DNA from: Zetaproteobacteria bacterium CG_4_9_14_3_um_filter_54_145
GTDB taxonomy: Bacteria; Pseudomonadota; Zetaproteobacteria; Mariprofundales; Mariprofundaceae
Direction of reading: 5' to 3'
DNA: 64,000 nt
Assembly (NCBI GenBank): GCA_002791575.1
Contig: PFXI01000073.1
Span: 1-64,000, forward strand
Under the pieces are notes generated by a model that had not been told where the DNA came from, searched no databases, and saw only the letters and a program-made list of their open reading frames with translations. Shown in pieces: positions 35,064 through 44,665 of the stretch; the stretch's first letter is position 1, and each line of letters starts with the position of its first letter. The position numbers were made by a program, and so were the translations under genes.

Positions 35064-38000
35064 TCAGCCCGGATAACTGCGCTCCCCCTCCATCATCGGC
35101 TCCGGCGCACGGCGCAAATCCAGCGTCAACGGGTAGTCGGGATTGCGCCCCTCACGCCGCACATGCATCTGACCTGAGGTATGGCCGTGATTCCAGAAGC
35201 GTGCTGCGCGTCTGGCCTCAGCCTCATTGGCATTGACCGGGAAGGTATCGTAATTGCGACCGCCAGGATGGTTCACATGGTAGGTGCAACCGCCTATAGA
35301 GCGCCCGCTCCAGCTATCTACCAGATCAAATATAAGCGGTGCCTGCACATCGATGGTCGGATGCAAACCGGACGGAGGGCACCAGGCACGATAGCGGATG
35401 CCGGCAACAAATTCGCCGCGTGTGCCGGTGGCAGTCAGCGGTACAGGCCGGCCATTGCAGGTGAGTATATGCCGGTTATCGCTCATATGATTCACCTTGA
35501 CCTGCATGCGCTCAACCGATGAGTCGACATAGCGCGCCGTGCCACCGGCCGCAACCTCTTCACCCAGCACATGCCACGGCTCAATGGCCTGCCGTAACTC
35601 AATCTCGATCCCCTGATAGGCCACCGTACCGAAACGCGGAAAGCGGAACTCCATAAAGGGGGCGAACCACTCGAACTCGAAGGCGTAACCGGCCTGCTGC
35701 AGATCGAGCACGACATCGCGCATATCCTGCGCCACAAAATGCGGCAGCATGTAACGATCATGCAGCTCGGTGCCCCAGCGCGTCAGATTGCCGCGATATG
35801 GCTCCCGCCAGAAGCGCGCAATCAGTGCGCGGATCAGCAGCATTTGCAGCAGTGACATCTGTGCGTGCGGCGGCATTTCGAAACCGCGAAACTCGACCAG
35901 TCCCAGACGTCCTGTGGCGCTATCCGGTGAGTAGAGTTTGTCGATACAGAATTCGGCCCGATGCGTGTTGCCGGAGAGATCGATCAACAGGTTGCGCAAC
36001 AGGCGATCAACCAGCCATGGCTTGTTGCTCTCCTCGCCCGGCTTCAGATGCTCGGCCATTTGCTGAAAGGCGATCTCCAGCTCATACAGACTTTCATGGC
36101 GTGCCTCATCCACACGCGGGGCCTGACTGGTCGGGCCGATAAAGGTACCGGAGAAGAGATAGGAGAGCGCCGGATGATGTTGCCAGTAGGTAATCAGACT
36201 CATCAGCAGATCGGGACGTCGCAGGCAGGGTGAGTCAGCAGCGGTTGCCGCCCCCAGCGTGATATGATTGCCCCCGCCGGTACCGGTATGACGCCCATCA
36301 AGCATGAATTTTTCGGTACCCAGTCGCGTCAGGCGTGCCTCTTCGTAAAGCGTCTGCGTATGCTCAACCAGCTCGGGCCAGCTGCCGACCGGGTGGATAT
36401 TCACTTCGATCACGCCGGGATCAGGAGTGATGGCAAATTTCTGCAGCCGCGCGTCCGCCGGCGGCGTATAACCCTCCAGTCGCAGCGGTATCTGCAGCGC
36501 GGCAGCACTGGCTTCGATCGCCGCAATCAGTACGACAAAATCTTCCAGCAGCGGAACCGGCGGCAGGAAGACGCAGAGCACTCCGGCACGCACCTCGACA
36601 CAGAGGGCCGTATGGATCACTTCGCGCACAGCGCAATCCGCATCTTCCGATGTTGCCGTTGATTCGGCTTTATGCGTGGCATGCGCTGCATCGGGAGCCT
36701 CTTTTGTTGCATCAAACGGATCGCGGCCGTACTCCTCCTCCTGATCCTCGGGGGCAAGCCAGGGCAGTGAGTCGAGCGGCAAACGCAGTCCGAGCGGTGA
36801 ATCACCACCGATCAGGTAGAGGTGTTCGCGGCGCAGCGGCCATGGGCTGGAGCGGAAAGTGGTCGAAACCACGGCCTTTGCTCCCTTGCCTGCAGCTTTG
36901 GAGATCGCCTTCAACGGCAGCACGTAACCTGCCGGCTCACCGAGACCACGCTCGATCAGCATGGCAATACGACGCCGTTCATCACTCTGTTCCAGATCAG
37001 CCTCAAGCGGATCGAAATTATCCGGCCAGCGCTGCTCCTGATCAATAATCCGGGTCACATCTTCATAGGCGGTCATGACAAAGCGGTTATCGACACCCAG
37101 CTCGCCGGCAAGCTGGTGGATAAAATGCAAGGCATCCGCCGTTGTATGTGTGCCGCCGCCATCGCGGGTCTCCAGCAGCTGACGATCATGCCAGAGCGGC
37201 TGACCATCTGTACGCCAGTAACAGCCCAGCGCCCAGCGCGGCAGCGGCTCGCCCGGATACCACTTGCCCTGACCGAAATGCAGCATCGCCCCCGGTGCGA
37301 AATGGCCTTGCAAACGGGTCAGCAGATCCCCTGACAACTGACGTTTCTTATCCGAGAGTGCGGTGTAATTCCACTCGTCGCCATCCATATCGTCGATAGA
37401 GACAAAGGTCGGCTCCCCCCCCATGGTGAGGCGGACATCATGCTGCTCCAGCTCGTCATCCACCTGATGGCCAAGATTGAGTACCGCCTGCCACTGCGCC
37501 TCGCTATAGGGACGGGTAACACGCGGGTCTTCATGGATGCGGGTGACCTGCATGGAAAAATCAAAATGGGTTTCGCACCGCTCCACACCGCCGATCACCG
37601 GAGCCGCCGATGAGGGCATGGCCGTACAGGCCAGCGGGATATGACCTTCTCCGGCCAGCAGTCCCGAGGTCGGATCCAGACCGATCCAGCCGGCACCTGG
37701 AATGAATACTTCTGTCCAGGCATGCAGGTCGGTAAAATCATGCTCGGTTCCGGAAGGACCATCGAGTGCCTTCACATCCGCCTTCAACTGGATTAGGTAG
37801 CCCGAAGCAAAGCGTGCCGCCAGCCCCAGGTGACGCAGCACCTGCACCAGCAGCCAGGCCGAGTCGCGGCAGGAGCCACGCTGAAGTTCCAGCGTCTCTT
37901 CAGGCGTCTGTACGCCCGCTTCCAGGCGTACGACGTAGCCGACATCGTCCTTCACCCGCTGGTTGATACCTACCAGCATATCGATCATACGCAGTTGTCC

Positions 38001-38420
38001 GGAGAGCAGCGTGGCTTTCGCACGCGCAAGCCAGTCGGCCAGCAACGGTGTTGCCGCCTCCGTCTCCAGATAGGGCCCCAGTTCGCGCTTCAACTCATCC
38101 GGATAGGCGAAAGGAAACTGTTCAGCGAACTCTTCCATGAAAAAGTCGAACGGATTGATCACCGTCATCTCTGCCACCAGATCAACGGTAATCTTCAGTG
38201 ATGTGGCTTTTTCCGGAAAAACCAGACGCGCGACCCAGTTGCCGAAAGGATCCTGTTGCCAGTTGAGAAAGTGACCGGCGGGCTCGATCGACAGCGAGTA
38301 GCTGAGCACAGGCGTGCGGCTGTGTGCGGCCGGACGCAAACGAATCTCGTGTGGCCACAGTTTAACCGGCTTATCAAAGGTGTAACTGGTCTGGTGATTC
38401 AGTGCGACACGAATAGTCAT
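35064..38420 (-). CDS. Large transglutaminase-DUF2126 protein
   Basis: A 1118-residue cytoplasmic protein. The N-terminal 290 residues form a transglutaminase-like region with the core LQRGSCRDSAWLL, TDLHAWTEVFIP and GLDPTSGLLA. The rest is DUF2126, seen in TMGGEPTFVSIDD, GRHTGTGGGNHITLG and LVEFRGFEMPPHAQMSL, which is an amidoligase or glutamine-synthetase-like region in the literature. The start at 38420 is chosen over one 24 bases upstream because AAGGAA precedes it. It appears to be the first gene of the Anbu cluster. Confidence 0.9.
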   Translation of the reverse strand: MTIRVALNHQTSYTFDKPVKLWPHEIRLRPAAHSRTPVLSYSLSIEPAGHFLNWQQDPFGNWVARLVFPEKATSLKITVDLVAEMTVINPFDFFMEEFAEQFPFAYPDELKRELGPYLETEAATPLLADWLARAKATLLSGQLRMIDMLVGINQRVKDDVGYVVRLEAGVQTPEETLELQRGSCRDSAWLLVQVLRHLGLAARFASGYLIQLKADVKALDGPSGTEHDFTDLHAWTEVFIPGAGWIGLDPTSGLLAGEGHIPLACTAMPSSAAPVIGGVERCETHFDFSMQVTRIHEDPRVTRPYSEAQWQAVLNLGHQVDDELEQHDVRLTMGGEPTFVSIDDMDGDEWNYTALSDKKRQLSGDLLTRLQGHFAPGAMLHFGQGKWYPGEPLPRWALGCYWRTDGQPLWHDRQLLETRDGGGTHTTADALHFIHQLAGELGVDNRFVMTAYEDVTRIIDQEQRWPDNFDPLEADLEQSDERRRIAMLIERGLGEPAGYVLPLKAISKAAGKGAKAVVSTTFRSSPWPLRREHLYLIGGDSPLGLRLPLDSLPWLAPEDQEEEYGRDPFDATKEAPDAAHATHKAESTATSEDADCAVREVIHTALCVEVRAGVLCVFLPPVPLLEDFVVLIAAIEASAAALQIPLRLEGYTPPADARLQKFAITPDPGVIEVNIHPVGSWPELVEHTQTLYEEARLTRLGTEKFMLDGRHTGTGGGNHITLGAATAADSPCLRRPDLLMSLITYWQHHPALSYLFSGTFIGPTSQAPRVDEARHESLYELEIAFQQMAEHLKPGEESNKPWLVDRLLRNLLIDLSGNTHRAEFCIDKLYSPDSATGRLGLVEFRGFEMPPHAQMSLLQMLLIRALIARFWREPYRGNLTRWGTELHDRYMLPHFVAQDMRDVVLDLQQAGYAFEFEWFAPFMEFRFPRFGTVAYQGIEIELRQAIEPWHVLGEEVAAGGTARYVDSSVERMQVKVNHMSDNRHILTCNGRPVPLTATGTRGEFVAGIRYRAWCPPSGLHPTIDVQAPLIFDLVDSWSGRSIGGCTYHVNHPGGRNYDTFPVNANEAEARRAARFWNHGHTSGQMHVRREGRNPDYPLTLDLRRAPEPMMEGERSYPG

Positions 38421-38738
38421 GCGGAGTTCCTTGGTGGGCATCATTCTTGGTCAGAGCAGGGGTGATATCTGCTCTGGCGCCAAACTATTCCTTTCAACAA
38501 TCAATATGAAGGAGCTCTTAACTGTGGCGACTCTACAGGCGTGCTTCCTCTGCTCCGCACCTATAGCCGCAACAGGGCAGTTGAAAACGCCTGCCTGTAC
38601 CATCCTGCGCCATTCCTGTTTAACATTGCGCCTGTATTCCGTTGGATATGGGCAGCCCTGCCCGCTGAAGATAAGAGCTGGATCCATCGATAGCCGTCAG
38701 CCACGCGAATAACGAAGATCAAAATGAGAGTGATTGAT
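38421..38738. other. Divergent intergenic stretch before the YebC-family gene
   Basis: It holds the promoter regions of the Anbu cluster (leftward) and the YebC-type gene (rightward). An 8-bp inverted repeat CAGAGCAG/CTGCTCTG lies at 38452-38459 and 38469-38476 just upstream of the transglutaminase gene and may be an operator. A plus-strand frame across it has no ribosome site or family resemblance. I see no RNA gene. Confidence 0.35.
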
Positions 38739-39461
38739 ATGGGAAGAGCATACCAGAACCGCAAGGCCGATATGGCCAAGACCGCCGGCGCCAAGACCAA
38801 GGTCTATTCCAGATATGGCCGTGAAATCTATGTCTGTGCCAAAAATGGCGGCATCGACCCCAACGGCAACCTGACACTGCGCGGCCTGATTGAGCGGGCA
38901 AAGAAAGATCAGGTTCCCACCCATGTGATTGAGCGCGCCATTGAAAAGGCCAAAGGTGGCGGCGGTGAAGATTACGTTGGTGCGCGTTATGAGGGTTTCG
39001 GCCCCGGCGGCTGCATGGTCATCGTCGACTGCCTGACCGACAACAATAACCGCACCTACAACGATGTGCGCCAGTGCTTCACCAAAAATGACGGCAAACT
39101 GGGCGGGCCGGGTGCTGTTGCCCATATGTTCGATCACCAGGCTGTGTTTGTTTTCAAGGGTGATGATGAAGATGCGATACTCGAAACACTGATGATGGCC
39201 GACGTTGATGTCACCGACATCGAAAATGAGGACGGTATCATCACCGTACTTGCTCCCAATACCGAGTTTTTCAAGGTTAAAACCGCGCTGAACGAAGCCA
39301 TACCGGGCATCGATTTTGAGGTCGAAGAGGTCTCATATGAACCGCAAACCCTGACCCATATCAGCGGTGATGATGCGGTAGTGTTTGAGCAGTTTCTCGA
39401 TGCACTGAACGACTGCGACGATGTACAGAAGGTCTATCACAATGCGGAACTGGATGGCTGA
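38739..39461 (+). CDS. YebC/PmpR-family protein, YeeN type
   Basis: A 240-residue protein of the YebC/TACO1 family. It starts [20 protein letters not shown], closer to the YeeN branch than to YebC. The core [20 protein letters not shown] and [10 protein letters not shown] motifs are conserved. Family members are reported as transcription regulators and as translation factors for proline-rich stalls. I chose the ATG at 38739 by homology; the frame opens 15 bases earlier. Confidence 0.9.
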   Translation: MGRAYQNRKADMAKTAGAKTKVYSRYGREIYVCAKNGGIDPNGNLTLRGLIERAKKDQVPTHVIERAIEKAKGGGGEDYVGARYEGFGPGGCMVIVDCLTDNNNRTYNDVRQCFTKNDGKLGGPGAVAHMFDHQAVFVFKGDDEDAILETLMMADVDVTDIENEDGIITVLAPNTEFFKVKTALNEAIPGIDFEVEEVSYEPQTLTHISGDDAVVFEQFLDALNDCDDVQKVYHNAELDG

Positions 39462-39510
39462 AACCCGCTATCCTTCCGGGGGCTAGCGCAGCAGCTTATC
39501 ACTGGAAGAT

Positions 39511-39545
39511 GCAGCCTATATGGAGAATCCAGCCATATAGGCTGC
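39511..39545. repeat. 13-bp perfect inverted repeat downstream of the YebC-type gene
   Basis: GCAGCCTATATGG at 39511-39523 and CCATATAGGCTGC at 39533-39545 pair perfectly across a 9-base loop. Outer CAGCAG/CTGCTG could lengthen the stem with internal bulges. No T-run follows on either strand, so it is not a canonical terminator. It lies between convergent genes. Confidence 0.5.
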
Positions 39546-39640
39546 ACTGCTGTCTCGGTATGAGTGATAGTGAATTCACGCCGCCATACGGATTGTGTGG
39601 TCGGACATTATAACGGCTTGGCGCCCATGCTCCGTTGCTA

Positions 39641-40150
39641 TCAGCTGCTGGAAGCGCCCGGATACAACCACTGCTTAGCATCATCCATGCTTTTAAATAC
39701 GGCCAGATCCTTGTTTGCATTCGGCACCAGGGTGCGATAGGCAATATACATTCTGGAGAGCCCGAATATAAGGGGAGAGGCAACAACCAGAGCAAGCCTT
39801 GTCCGCACATTACTCAAATCCGACAGTTGCGCCATCCGGCTCAGCGTCAACATCTCTCTGGCACTCAAATCAACCTTGGTAATCAAGCGGAAGTCCAACA
39901 GCTCATGATAGGATTGAACACTGACATCGGCCTTGATCTTATCCTGATAGTCACGCAGCGCATGCATCAATGACTGCCCGGAAGCAGGACCGTTCCAGAC
40001 CGTCACAATCAGGCGGGCATCATGATTGATACTGTGTTCAACACTCATACGTTTACCATCAGATGCATCGGGATCTACTCCATTCACACTGCTCTGATTA
40101 TAGACCGGCGCTTCAAATAGACCAAGCTGAAACATAACACTATTCAACAT
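39641..40150 (-). CDS. STAS/SEC14-like (SpoIIAA-like) protein
   Basis: A protein of 169 residues from the ATG at 40150. Alternatives at 40198 and 40048 are in frame and no start has a strong ribosome site. The C-terminal 120 residues resemble SpoIIAA-like STAS/SEC14 proteins, with YHELLDFRLITKVDLS, RTRLALVVASPLIFGLSRMYIAY and VFKSMDDAKQWL as marks. No catalytic residue is evident. It is encoded just downstream of the HD-GYP sensor on the same strand. Confidence 0.55.
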   Translation of the reverse strand: MLNSVMFQLGLFEAPVYNQSSVNGVDPDASDGKRMSVEHSINHDARLIVTVWNGPASGQSLMHALRDYQDKIKADVSVQSYHELLDFRLITKVDLSAREMLTLSRMAQLSDLSNVRTRLALVVASPLIFGLSRMYIAYRTLVPNANKDLAVFKSMDDAKQWLYPGASSS

Positions 40151-40221
40151 TGTTACCGCAGTGGATGAAGTATCATAACGACAAACAGCTGCTGCCATTA
40201 TTGGCGCGTGTCACGCCTGCG

Positions 40222-42078
40222 TTACAAATGAATATGACAGCCTTTGAACAGCGCCACCAGTTGCGGATCAAACTGGCTGCCGGCAGCCTCTTCCAGGCGC
40301 ATGATTGCCTGCTCTGCAGGCAATCCCTTGCGATAGGGACGATCCGCGGTCATCGCATCAAAGGCATCAGCAACAGCCATAACACGTGCCCCGATCGGAA
40401 TCTCATCCCCCCGCAGCCCTGCCGGATATCCGTTGCCATTGAACCATTCGTGATGATAACGGATGATCGGCACATGCGGATGCAGCATCTTTATTTTGGA
40501 CAGGATCTGCGCCCCGTCCTCGGGATGGCGCTGGATGATGGCGTACTCCTCTTCGCTGAGTCGGCCCTGTTTATTGAGAATCGAGCCGGGCACGCCGATT
40601 TTACCCAGATCGTGCAGCAGACCGGCAATACGCAGCTGTTCCAGCTGCTCACCACGCCAGCCCAGCGCTTCGCCCAGCACCACCGCATAGTCGGTCACCC
40701 GCCGTGAGTGACCGGCTGTCCACGGTGACTTCTTTTCCACCGACTCGGCCATGGCCAGCACGGTCTCCATCAACTGCTCAACCAGCCGCTCGTAGAGCTT
40801 GGCCATCTCGATCGCCACACCCATCTGATTAACCATGGCTCTGCACAGCTGGATTTTTCGTACATCGATCGGTTCGCGATCCAGCGAGCGGAACTCGCTG
40901 AGCACAACCACGCCGAAGACCCTGCCCTTGTTGGCTACAGGCACAACCAGGGCCGCCTCGGCCTGATCCAGGCGCAGCAATGCACGCTCGATATCACTGA
41001 TCGGGTCATCGTGATTGATCTGGACGTAATCATTCAGCTCGATCACATTCCAGATGTGCCTGCAGCTTTCCCTGTTGCCGGTAACCTGCGACTGTTCCGC
41101 AACCGGCCGGATCGGGTACTCAATGCTCATATTCAGCCGCTCATGCTCATCCAGCATCAATATGCGGCATGTCGTCACCCTCAACACATCAACCAGTGTT
41201 CTGGAGAGCTGGTTGAGCACCTCGGGCAGAGGCGCCTCCGAACCGATATGCTGACTGGTCTCCATCAGGTGCGTCAGTTCTATGGTCTGTTCCTGAATCA
41301 CCTTGTCCTGATCGCCCAGCAGTGAACGGATTTTGCCCGCCATATGATTGAACGCTTGCACCACGACGCCCAGCTCCGTGTGAGCCTCACCCTCGATATT
41401 CTGGCTCAGGTCCCCCTGCGACATCCTGTTGGCCCCTTTACCGAGCTTCCCCAAAGGCTTGAATATCAGGCGATTGAGCGCCCATAACAGCAGCACCAGC
41501 AGTAGCAGCATCTCGGCAAGGCTGATCAACAGCAGCTCTGTTCTCTCCGCATCAATCTTTGCATGGATACCGCTGCTATCCAGCCGCAGCGACAGCACGC
41601 CCAGCGACTCTCCGATTTTGGCCTGATGGCAGGAGAGACATATCTGCTCGGCAAACAGCGGATAGACAAATGCGGTCTCCTGCCTGTCACCATCACTATT
41701 CTGCTCAATCAGAGCTTCCCTGCTCTCAAGCCCCCGCCGTTCCAGATCAGTTTCGGCCAGTTCATCCTTGTGCACACCGAACTGGCGGTTCAGTGCATGA
41801 CCATGCAGCACCCGCAGAGCCCGCACCTCCGGCTGTTTCTCCACGATACGCGCATAGACCAGATCCAGCGCATCGCTGTCTGTTCCGGACTTCATGATTT
41901 CAACGATGGTGGTTTTCAGGCTCTCGCCCAGCACACTGAGTTGCTGGTAGGAGAGCTCCTGCATTTCGACCTTCATAAAATAACGGGTCATAACAAAACC
42001 GCTGGTGATGATGACTGCGACCGACAGCGCGACGATCAGCATCACGCGCAGGCGAATGGAAAAGGGGTAGTCAGCCAT
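40222..42078 (-). CDS. Membrane sensor: heme-binding periplasmic domain, HAMP, GAF-like and HD-GYP
   Basis: A 618-residue signalling protein. A membrane segment near residues 11-30 is followed by a periplasmic domain of about 170 residues with the heme c motif CLSCH at 147-151, resembling the DUF3365/Tll0287 sensor group. A second membrane segment near 185-205 leads to HAMP (about 206-260), a GAF-like region (about 280-420) and HD-GYP (AGLLHDLGKIGVPG, HHEWFNGNGYPAGL). It likely degrades cyclic-di-GMP in response to a redox or gas signal. The start at 42078 has AGGAG upstream. Confidence 0.87.
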   Translation of the reverse strand: MADYPFSIRLRVMLIVALSVAVIITSGFVMTRYFMKVEMQELSYQQLSVLGESLKTTIVEIMKSGTDSDALDLVYARIVEKQPEVRALRVLHGHALNRQFGVHKDELAETDLERRGLESREALIEQNSDGDRQETAFVYPLFAEQICLSCHQAKIGESLGVLSLRLDSSGIHAKIDAERTELLLISLAEMLLLLVLLLWALNRLIFKPLGKLGKGANRMSQGDLSQNIEGEAHTELGVVVQAFNHMAGKIRSLLGDQDKVIQEQTIELTHLMETSQHIGSEAPLPEVLNQLSRTLVDVLRVTTCRILMLDEHERLNMSIEYPIRPVAEQSQVTGNRESCRHIWNVIELNDYVQINHDDPISDIERALLRLDQAEAALVVPVANKGRVFGVVVLSEFRSLDREPIDVRKIQLCRAMVNQMGVAIEMAKLYERLVEQLMETVLAMAESVEKKSPWTAGHSRRVTDYAVVLGEALGWRGEQLEQLRIAGLLHDLGKIGVPGSILNKQGRLSEEEYAIIQRHPEDGAQILSKIKMLHPHVPIIRYHHEWFNGNGYPAGLRGDEIPIGARVMAVADAFDAMTADRPYRKGLPAEQAIMRLEEAAGSQFDPQLVALFKGCHIHL

Positions 42079-42240
42079 GCCGGCTCGGCTCCTGACAGCG
42101 GTCATACGGGATATATCGTTTGCGGAGAAATGTACTCATGAGCACGCAAAGCAAATCAGGTGCCATTTGACGTAAAAACCAGAGAAGCCGGCAGACCTCT
42201 TGTATATTCAACAGGTTGAACGTTTATCCGCGGAAACAAA

Positions 42241-42264
42241 ACAGGCCGGCAATAGCCGGCCTGT
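42241..42264 (-). terminator. Terminator of the dcw-lpxC operon
   Basis: ACAGGCCGGC and GCCGGCCTGT are perfect 10-bp arms with a 4-base loop. On the minus strand they are followed by TTTGTTT. The site lies about 30 bases after the lpxC stop and marks the end of the large minus-strand cell-wall and division operon. Confidence 0.88.
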
Positions 42265-42293
42265 AGATAGAGGAGATCAGAAACGGTTGTGCT

Positions 42294-43193
42294 TTACGCC
42301 GGTTGCGTGCGGGCAGCGATCACGGCTGAGGACTCTTTTTCGGCCTGCAGCTCTTCAATGCGGTAGCTCGACGGATCGGCCAGCAGCGCCATGACCAGCT
42401 TGTGATTCATATCGTGACCGGTCAACTCACCTTCAAAGGCACCGACAATCGGGAACCCCGACAGCGACAGATCGCCCAGCGTATCGAGTATTTTATGGCG
42501 TACGCACTCGTCATCATAACGCAGGCCGCCTTCATTCACGACCCGGTGCGTGTCCAGCACAATAGCATTCTCCAGTGAACCACCGAGAGCCAGACCGGCC
42601 TTCTGCAAAGCTTCCACTTCGTGCAGGAAGCCGAAGGTACGGGCACGGGAAATTTCGCGCGTATAGGCCTGACGCGAAAAATCAATTTTCACCTTGCGCT
42701 GTCTGAGCAACGGATGATCATAATCGAGCAGATAGGAGACACTGAAGCCGGCGGCCGGGTAGAGAGAGCAGCGCTTGTTGCCATCTTCCACTTCAACACG
42801 CTTGAGGATACGCATCACTTTCTTGGCCTGTGACTGCTCGCGTATACCTGCACACTGAATCAGGAATACAAACGGGGCAGATGAGCCATCCATAATCGGC
42901 ACTTCAGGCCCGCTGACTTCAATACGCGCATTATCCACACCAAGCCCTGCCAGAGCCGAGAGCAAATGCTCAACGGTGGAGATATTCGCGCCGTCATGAC
43001 CAATCGTCGTACACAAACGCGTATCTGTAACAGACTCGGCTTTGGCCGGAATCTCTATGCCCAGATCGGAACGGATAAAGGTAATGCCACTGTTCTCTGC
43101 AGCAGGATGTAACACCAGCTGAATCTTGCGACCGGAGTGCAGACCGATACCGCTGCAGCGAATCGAATGATCCAAAGTTCTCTGTGCTATCAT
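42294..43193 (-). CDS. lpxC: UDP-3-O-acyl-N-acetylglucosamine deacetylase
   Basis: Removes the N-acetyl group in the committed step of lipid A synthesis; a zinc enzyme of the cytoplasm. The 299-residue protein begins MIAQRTLDHSIRCSGIGLHS. It carries the family motifs STVEHLLSAL near residue 77 (zinc His) and HKILDTLGDLSLSG with HDMNHKL near 235-260. AAGGAG at the right distance precedes the ATG at 43193. A 224-base gap with no gene follows ftsZ, so lpxC may have its own promoter. Confidence 0.95.
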   Translation of the reverse strand: MIAQRTLDHSIRCSGIGLHSGRKIQLVLHPAAENSGITFIRSDLGIEIPAKAESVTDTRLCTTIGHDGANISTVEHLLSALAGLGVDNARIEVSGPEVPIMDGSSAPFVFLIQCAGIREQSQAKKVMRILKRVEVEDGNKRCSLYPAAGFSVSYLLDYDHPLLRQRKVKIDFSRQAYTREISRARTFGFLHEVEALQKAGLALGGSLENAIVLDTHRVVNEGGLRYDDECVRHKILDTLGDLSLSGFPIVGAFEGELTGHDMNHKLVMALLADPSSYRIEELQAEKESSAVIAARTQPA

Positions 43194-43417
43194 GTATATC
43201 TCCTTACACGATGGGTCATACAACATCGTGACTGCCAATACTTGCGGATACAACAATTAGAACCATGATCCGCATCACTGATATCAATCCACAGGTCATA
43301 CAGAGCCAAATGCTGCCATAAAATGAACTTATGACAAACTATTAAGCCCGCAACACCCCGCCGCCACCGGCAGAACAGGCGCTCCTTCGCCCGTACCCGG
43401 CGTAACGGCGGGCAGAA

Positions 43418-44596
43418 TTAATCTGCCTGCCGGCGCAGAAAAGTCGGTACTGCAAACTCATCATCATTAAAGCCGGGCTGATCAAACGGCATAGGCTGAG
43501 CATGCTGCTGCGGAGGCTGCTGGTTGGCTGTTTTCTGCAGCGGAATAGTGCCTACCTGTACATTGGGCATGCGTGCTGCTGCCTTCGCCGGCTCTATTTC
43601 ACGGGCAGTAGCTGCCAGACGCAGCGTGGATTCACCGGAAAGACCGGTTGCAACCACAGTTACACGGATCTCTTCTCCGGCATCCTGGTCATAGACCATG
43701 CCGCAGATGATGTTGGCATCCTCATCCGCCATATTGTGGATAATGGATACTGCCTCATCATATTCGGCCAGCGTCATCTCCTCATTACCGGTGACATTGA
43801 CCAGAATACCCTGAGCACCGTGAATATCGATATCTTCCAGCAATGGCGATGAAATCGCCCGCTCTGCCGCCTCAATGGCACGGCTCTCACCCGATGCCGA
43901 ACCGGAACCCATCATGGCCACGCCGCGGGTTTCACTCATCACCGCTTTCACATCGGCAAAGTCGACGTTCATGTAACCGGTATGGGTAATCAGCTCGGCA
44001 ATACCACGCACAGCCTGCAACAGGACATCATCGGCCTTGCGAAACGCTTCCAGCATGCTGGTATTTTTTCCGACAGCGCCAATCAGTTTCTGATTGGGAA
44101 TGGTAATCAGCGTATCCACAAACTTGCGCAGCTCGGCAATGCCGGCCTCGGCCTGACGCATACGACGCTTGCCTTCGAAGGCAAACGGCTTGGTCACCAC
44201 GGCGACCGTCAGCACGCCCATATCCTTGGCAGCTTCGGCAATCACGGGTGCAGCACCGGTTCCTGTACCGCCGCCCATGCCTGCGGTGATGAACACCATA
44301 TCGGTATCCTGCATGAACTCACGAATACGCTCGCGCTCGGCCTCTGCCGCATCGCGACCGATACCCGGATTCGCGCCCGCGCCCAGGCCGCGGGTAATAT
44401 CCGCACCCAGTTGCAGCTTGGTTTCCGCATGATTGCGTTCAATCGCCTGCGCGTCGGTATTGGCAACAATAAACTCCACCCCGCGCAGCTTCTGTGTAAT
44501 CATATTGTTCAGCGCGTTACCGCCACCGCCACCAACACCGATCACCTTGATGCGTGCCGACAAACCTGCTGTATCCTCAAACGTAAATAATGCCAT
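43418..44596 (-). CDS. ftsZ: Cell division GTPase FtsZ
   Basis: The tubulin-like GTPase that forms the Z ring. The 392-residue protein has the nucleotide loop GVGGGGGNALN near residue 20 and the tubulin signature GGGTGTGAAP at 108-117. The C-terminal FtsA/ZipA-binding tail ends FAVPTFLRRQAD. The start at 44596 (MALFTFED) is preceded by AGGAGG. A diverged remnant of another ftsZ 3' end lies at 62487, with about the same tail (FVVPAFLRRRDG). Confidence 0.97.
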   Translation of the reverse strand: MALFTFEDTAGLSARIKVIGVGGGGGNALNNMITQKLRGVEFIVANTDAQAIERNHAETKLQLGADITRGLGAGANPGIGRDAAEAERERIREFMQDTDMVFITAGMGGGTGTGAAPVIAEAAKDMGVLTVAVVTKPFAFEGKRRMRQAEAGIAELRKFVDTLITIPNQKLIGAVGKNTSMLEAFRKADDVLLQAVRGIAELITHTGYMNVDFADVKAVMSETRGVAMMGSGSASGESRAIEAAERAISSPLLEDIDIHGAQGILVNVTGNEEMTLAEYDEAVSIIHNMADEDANIICGMVYDQDAGEEIRVTVVATGLSGESTLRLAATAREIEPAKAAARMPNVQVGTIPLQKTANQQPPQQHAQPMPFDQPGFNDDEFAVPTFLRRQAD

Positions 44597-44665
44597 GGTG
44601 CCCTCCTCCTGCTCTCTATTTTGTTGTATTTCAGTTTCGTTGTTTACAATCATGTTCTGATTCAT

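Noticed and set aside
38419-38712. 97-residue plus-strand frame before the YebC-type gene
   Set aside because: No ribosome site, no recognisable domain, and it overlaps the divergent promoter region; chance open frame is more likely.
43194-43417. Terminator between ftsZ and lpxC
   Set aside because: GC-rich partial pairings exist but I found no stem followed by a T-run, so ftsZ-lpxC readthrough is left open.
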